Positions 51,797 to 54,722 of a stretch of 54,722 nucleotides of DNA are shown here, one piece after another. Source of the DNA: Alphaproteobacteria bacterium (GTDB lineage: Bacteria > Pseudomonadota > Alphaproteobacteria > Rs-D84); contig JAFXPG010000015.1 in the NCBI GenBank assembly GCA_017528045.1, positions 1 to 54,722 on the forward strand, given 5' to 3'. How positions within the stretch are numbered: position 1 is the stretch's first letter; each line of letters starts with the position of its first letter. The notes beneath the pieces are model-generated. The model saw only the letters and a list, made by a program, of their open reading frames with translations. It did not search any database and was not told the origin of the DNA. A program made the translations under genes and the position numbers.

Positions 51797-53010
51797 CATT
51801 TTACGATATAGCACACGAATCTTGGTTGTCTATCAGCGGTAATAAAATGCGATCATTTTTGACCGTGTTGGGTATAGTTATTGGTATTATGGCGGTGGTT
51901 GTTATGGTTGCTGTTGGGGAAACAGTTCAACAATCTATTACTGATCAATTCTCATCACTTGGAACAAATACTTTGATGATACGTGCTGGTGCTGCACAAA
52001 GTGCAGGTGTAAGAACAGGTAATCGTATGACTTTGACAATGGACGATATTACAGAATTAGCAAAATTGCCAGATGTTGCAGCAATAAGTCCTGTTGAAAA
52101 TAGTTCTGCACAGATTGTGTATGGAAATAAGAATTGGTCAACTTCTATGATTGGTGCCTATCCGGGGTATGCAACAGTTCAAAACATAGAAATGGAATAC
52201 GGAACATTTTTTGATATGTCTGCTGTGAAGAATGCAGCAACTTATGCTGTGATTGGACCAGATACGGCAGAAGAATTGGGAATGCCTAAAAATCCTGTTG
52301 GTGAAATTATTCGTATTCGTAATACACCAGCTGTTATAATTGGTGTGACCAAAGCAAAAGGTAATTCTGGTATGGGATCACAAGATGATATGTTGATTGT
52401 TCCTATAACAACTTTGAAAAAACGTATAACAGGTTCTCGTTTTCCAAATTCTGTATTTATGATTTCTTTAAAATTGTATCAAGACGCAGATAATAATTTA
52501 GTTACAGAACAAATAACATCTTTGTTGCGTCAAAGACATAAATTAAAAGATTCTGATGCTGATGATTTTCAAATTACCGATATGAAACAAGTTATGGAAA
52601 CAATGGAAACAGTTACGGGATATTTAACTTTGTTGTTAATAGCCATTGCAGCGGTATCTTTATTGGTTGGATCAATAGGTATTATGAATATGATGTTAGT
52701 ATCTGTTGCAGAACGTACACGTGAAATTGGTATTCGTAAAGCAATCGGTGCACAAGAAAGTACTATTGTTACACAATTTTTATCTGAATCTATATTAATA
52801 TCATTTATTGGTTCAATGTTTGGATTAATTCTTGGAGTGGGATTATCCCAAGGTGTTGGAAGATTCATTTTACATTATAATGTTCCGTTCAGTATATGGC
52901 CTGTTATAGTTTCTATATCAGTTGCCGTTGTTGTGGGGTTGGCGTCGGGTGTTATGCCTGCAGTTAAAGCAGCCAAATTAAATCCAATAGACAGTTTAAG
53001 ATACGAATAA
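51793..53010 (+). CDS. macB: MacB-type permease subunit
   Basis: A 405-aa protein with a four-helix FtsX-type fold: one N-terminal helix (about 15-45, 'SFLTVLGIVIGIMAVVVMVA'), a large periplasmic domain (50-270) and three C-terminal helices with the conserved 'GSIGIMNMMLVSVAERTREI' then 'GIRKAIGA', ending 'GVMPAVKAAKLNPIDSLRYE'. It works with the ATPase (upstream, 4-nt overlap), the adaptor and TolC to expel macrolides, toxins or peptides. The specific substrate is not known. A terminator follows. Confidence 0.9.
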   Translation: MTFYDIAHESWLSISGNKMRSFLTVLGIVIGIMAVVVMVAVGETVQQSITDQFSSLGTNTLMIRAGAAQSAGVRTGNRMTLTMDDITELAKLPDVAAISPVENSSAQIVYGNKNWSTSMIGAYPGYATVQNIEMEYGTFFDMSAVKNAATYAVIGPDTAEELGMPKNPVGEIIRIRNTPAVIIGVTKAKGNSGMGSQDDMLIVPITTLKKRITGSRFPNSVFMISLKLYQDADNNLVTEQITSLLRQRHKLKDSDADDFQITDMKQVMETMETVTGYLTLLLIAIAAVSLLVGSIGIMNMMLVSVAERTREIGIRKAIGAQESTIVTQFLSESILISFIGSMFGLILGVGLSQGVGRFILHYNVPFSIWPVIVSISVAVVVGLASGVMPAVKAAKLNPIDSLRYE

Positions 53011-53015
53011 AAAAA

Positions 53016-53034
53016 GACACTGCAAAACAGTGTC
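53016..53034 (+). terminator. Terminator after the TolC-MacAB operon
   Basis: GACACTG (53016-53022) pairs with CAGTGTC (53028-53034), followed by TTTTTA. Confidence 0.85.
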
Positions 53035-53044
53035 TTTTTAAATA

Positions 53045-53056
53045 GTGGCGCGCCCA
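53045..53056 (-). repeat. Direct partial copy of the tRNA-Arg 3' end
   Basis: GTGGCGCGCCCA is identical to 53240-53251, which is the tRNA-Arg acceptor 3' strand with CCA. The rest of the tRNA is absent here. It lies right after the macB terminator. Confidence 0.7.
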
Positions 53057-53185
53057 TTGTTTTTCCTCAATACATAATAAGAAAAATCTATAAAAACTCG
53101 TATTTACAAACTCCGTTTTTATGATTTTTCTAATTATGTATTTTCGTATTGGCCATGCGCTTCGCTCTGGCCGATCCTTCTGGGC
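53057..53185 (-). repeat. tRNA-Arg-associated repeat element with long hairpin
   Basis: GATCCTTCTGGGC (53173-53185) is the inverse of the tRNA's GCCCAGAAGGATTC with one base missing. Together with the direct copy at 53045 it encloses about 116 bp. The body holds a nearly perfect stem of about 27 bp: 53071-53097 (TACATAATAAGAAAAATC and on) pairs with 53114-53140, leaving a short loop. GCTTCGC (GCGAAGC on the tRNA strand) is at 53159-53165. No gene is visible. Confidence 0.75.
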
Positions 53186-53211
53186 TTGCAATTATAGCAC
53201 GAATTAAAAAA

Positions 53212-53228
53212 AACGGCACAGTGCCGTT
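53212..53228 (-). terminator. Terminator of tRNA-Arg
   Basis: AACGGCAC / GTGCCGTT arms (53212-53219, 53221-53228), with A/T runs on both sides. It lies 12 bp beyond the tRNA 3' end on the minus strand. Confidence 0.75.
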
Positions 53229-53240
53229 TTTTTTGAATCG

Positions 53241-53317
53241 TGGCGCGCCCAGAAGGATTCGAACCCTCAACCTTCTGATCCGTAGTCAGATGCTCTATCC
53301 AATTGAGCCATGGGCGC
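53241..53317 (-). tRNA. tRNA-Arg (anticodon ACG)
   Basis: A 77-nt cloverleaf on the minus strand. Acceptor GCGCCCA pairs with TGGGCGC, the D-arm is TGGCTCAATTGGATAGAGC, the anticodon stem TCTGA/TCAGA encloses CTACGGA with anticodon ACG, and the T-arm has GGTTCGAATCC. CCA is encoded. Confidence 0.95.
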
Positions 53318-53366
53318 AACGTGATATATTTTATATAAAAATATTTGAAATGCAAGAAAAAATAAT

Positions 53367-53984
53367 TTATTTGGTGTTCTGTGATCTTTTTTTATACAAA
53401 TACCATAACAAGTTTTCAGATGGGTTATCATAATATTTATGAAAACATGGTCTGCACACAGACAGGTATTGAGAATCTCCAACTTCAACTTGTTTGCCAC
53501 CACGAATAATATTTCCATTTTGATCAAATCTTAAATGGTGTGAAGCATGGTTATCACACTCTGGCATTTCGCATACTACTTCATATTCATGACTTTCAGG
53601 ATTTGCTGCGAATAAAGCCGCTGATGCAGGAAACATATTACCATTACTGTCAACTGTTAAACCATAACAAAATATGGTTATATTAGTTGTATCGGCAATA
53701 TTTACAATCTTATGAATATCTGATACAGAAAAAAATTGAACTTCGTCAATAAGTACAAATTTAGTGTCTTTCTTAGGCGTATAAGAATCTAAATTGACTA
53801 AAGCCATTGCAGGTTCTCTTAATCCTATGCGAGAAACGACTTCTGTTAAAGAATCCCTGTTATCAACAGCAGGCTTTAAAACTTCGTATTTTTTTCCAGC
53901 TTTTCTCAACTTATAAGCGTTTATACAAAGTTCTGCGGATTTAGCTGCACCCATAACACCATAAAAGAAATGCAATTTCGCCAT
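53367..53984 (-). CDS. tdk: Thymidine kinase
   Basis: A 205-aa type II thymidine kinase that salvages thymidine. The P-loop is GVMGAAKS in 'LHFFYGVMGAAKSAELCINA' (the usual GPMFSGKS with changes; Lys and Ser are kept). Walker B is LIDEVQFF in 'TKFVLIDEVQFFSVSDIHKI'. The zinc-binding pairs are CEMPEC and CRPC (about 138-186). This fits the family length. It lies alone on the minus strand after tRNA-Arg. Together with folA and the HAD nucleotidase it suggests active dTMP supply and salvage. A GGACGG ribosome binding site precedes the ATG. Confidence 0.9.
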   Translation of the reverse strand: MAKLHFFYGVMGAAKSAELCINAYKLRKAGKKYEVLKPAVDNRDSLTEVVSRIGLREPAMALVNLDSYTPKKDTKFVLIDEVQFFSVSDIHKIVNIADTTNITIFCYGLTVDSNGNMFPASAALFAANPESHEYEVVCEMPECDNHASHHLRFDQNGNIIRGGKQVEVGDSQYLSVCRPCFHKYYDNPSENLLWYLYKKRSQNTK

Positions 53985-54075
53985 TTTTTCCGTCCTTTCG
54001 TATAATCTCTCTGAACCCCCGATATTTATTTTTCCGTAATATAGTAAAATTGTATGTTTTGGGTCAAGAAGTTAT

Positions 54076-54104
54076 TTGTTTTTATATCTAAAAAATGATA
54101 AAAT
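54076..54104 (+). promoter_or_regulatory. Promoter of the last (partial) gene
   Basis: -35 TTGTTT (54076-54081), 17-bp spacer, -10 TAAAAT (54099-54104). The ATG lies 9 bp after the -10, so the leader would be 2-4 nt at most and no Shine-Dalgarno is seen. Confidence 0.5.
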
Positions 54105-54113
54105 AAAACAGAC

Positions 54114-54722
54114 ATGAAAATATCAAAAGTTTTATTTTTAATACTGTTGTGCGGAACCAGAACAAGTGTATTTGCAGACAGCTTTTTAAAGGCACAGTCT
54201 TTTCCTGAGCCGTTTAAAAATATATCTTTTGGTGATAAAATAGAATTTGAAACAAAAGATTATGCTCAATTTGCCCCAGAATATGATGATAAAGGTGTTT
54301 GTATAAAAAATTGTGCATTTCCTGGTTTAAACGCAAAAGACAAGTATGAAAGTATCGAAGCAGGTTTGTTAATCGATCCAGAAGAAAGTGAAGGATACGA
54401 TGACGGAGAAGACGTTACATTGGATATGGAATTTGATGAAAATGGTAATTGTATATCTGGGTGTGACGGAGAAAATATCAGTTATGACAAATTTAATGAA
54501 GAAATGAACAAACGTTCAGAACAGGCTTATAAAGAATCTTTGGAATATCAGGAAAGACAAAAAACTAATCCGGATCAAACAGGATATGATTATAATTGTG
54601 CCGGTCGTAATACAGAAATACCAGTTGGTCAAAAAATACCATACAGTGAGCCTTTGAAGGGAAAACCAAGAATTACAGATTGGTTTGGATCTTTGAGATC
54701 TTTTAGAAGAAATAAAAAAACA
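54114..54722 (+). CDS. Secreted protein, partial (possible M23-type peptidase)
   Basis: The first 203 codons of an ORF that is open at the window end. The signal peptide ends near 'TSVFADS' (residue about 22). Residues 40-160 are acidic with four to six Cys (GVCIKNCAFP, NGNCISGCDG, YDYNCAGRN), probably disulphides in the periplasm. The end 'GKPRITDWFGSLRSFRR' recalls the 'G.itS.FG.R' start of M23 (LytM) peptidase domains, which would follow outside the window. This is a guess from a short phrase. It is the first gene on the + strand after tdk, divergently transcribed from it. Confidence 0.6.
   Translation, partial: MKISKVLFLILLCGTRTSVFADSFLKAQSFPEPFKNISFGDKIEFETKDYAQFAPEYDDKGVCIKNCAFPGLNAKDKYESIEAGLLIDPEESEGYDDGEDVTLDMEFDENGNCISGCDGENISYDKFNEEMNKRSEQAYKESLEYQERQKTNPDQTGYDYNCAGRNTEIPVGQKIPYSEPLKGKPRITDWFGSLRSFRRNKKT

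Overview
The window is AT-rich bacterial chromosome. The order frr-uppS-cdsA-rseP-bamA, a replicative DnaB of the usual proteobacterial type, LigA, an RNase E/G and several lipoprotein genes point to an alphaproteobacterium, probably a host- or gut-associated lineage with a small AT-rich genome. That placement is inferred from gene order and protein style; no 16S rRNA gene is present. ATG starts, A/G-rich Shine-Dalgarno sequences and short hairpin-plus-T terminators are the rule, and a few genes look leaderless.

Region 1 (1-11.3 kb) is a decayed prophage with T7-like (podovirus) morphogenesis genes on the + strand: capsid, a small capsid-adjacent gene, tail tubular A and B, a small virion gene, a tail-fibre base, terminase, portal and two small genes. 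The terminase gene is cut exactly between its ATPase and nuclease halves by a 3.3-kb block on the opposite strand. That block carries the replicative helicase dnaB, a double-HTH repressor-like gene and an unknown gene. The portal protein is short at its C terminus.

Region 2 (11.3-14.1 kb, minus strand) is a tight operon from one promoter: a 51-aa lipoprotein, two VirB8-like single-pass proteins, a secreted protein and YraN. Region 3 (14.1-19.5 kb, minus) is the conserved envelope block bamA-rseP-cdsA-uppS-frr. Region 4 (19.5-21 kb) holds tRNA-Ala and tRNA-His, then a cluster of GC-richer repeats made of copies of the tRNA-His 3' end around a histidine-phosphatase gene.

Region 5 (21-38 kb) is housekeeping and envelope: an outer-membrane protein, a TRL-like lipoprotein, a SIMPL protein, ligA, a class A PBP, an ABC exporter, a UPF0104 membrane protein, RNase E/G, a YhfL-like lipoprotein, a serine hydrolase, a BepA-like protease, recG and ackA. 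Region 6 (38-42.6 kb) has a fibre-like protein with a tropism-determinant-type N terminus, a 913-aa coiled-coil protein, a small membrane protein and tRNA-Lys with its own repeat element. Region 7 (42.7-54.7 kb) has a degenerate Nudix-like gene, folA, a HAD nucleotidase-like gene, a CaCA antiporter, a DEDDh exonuclease, a second ABC exporter, a TolC-MacA-MacB export operon, tRNA-Arg with a third repeat element, tdk, and the start of a secreted protein that runs off the window.

The most unusual signal is shared by three unrelated tRNA loci (His, Lys, Arg). Downstream of each intact tRNA and its terminator lies an inverted copy of the tRNA T-arm/acceptor sequence, then a roughly 90-120 bp body with strong hairpins and a GCGAAGC motif, then a direct partial copy of the tRNA 3' end. 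This looks like a family of small elements that use tRNA 3' ends as their boundaries. I do not recognise it as a described repeat class.
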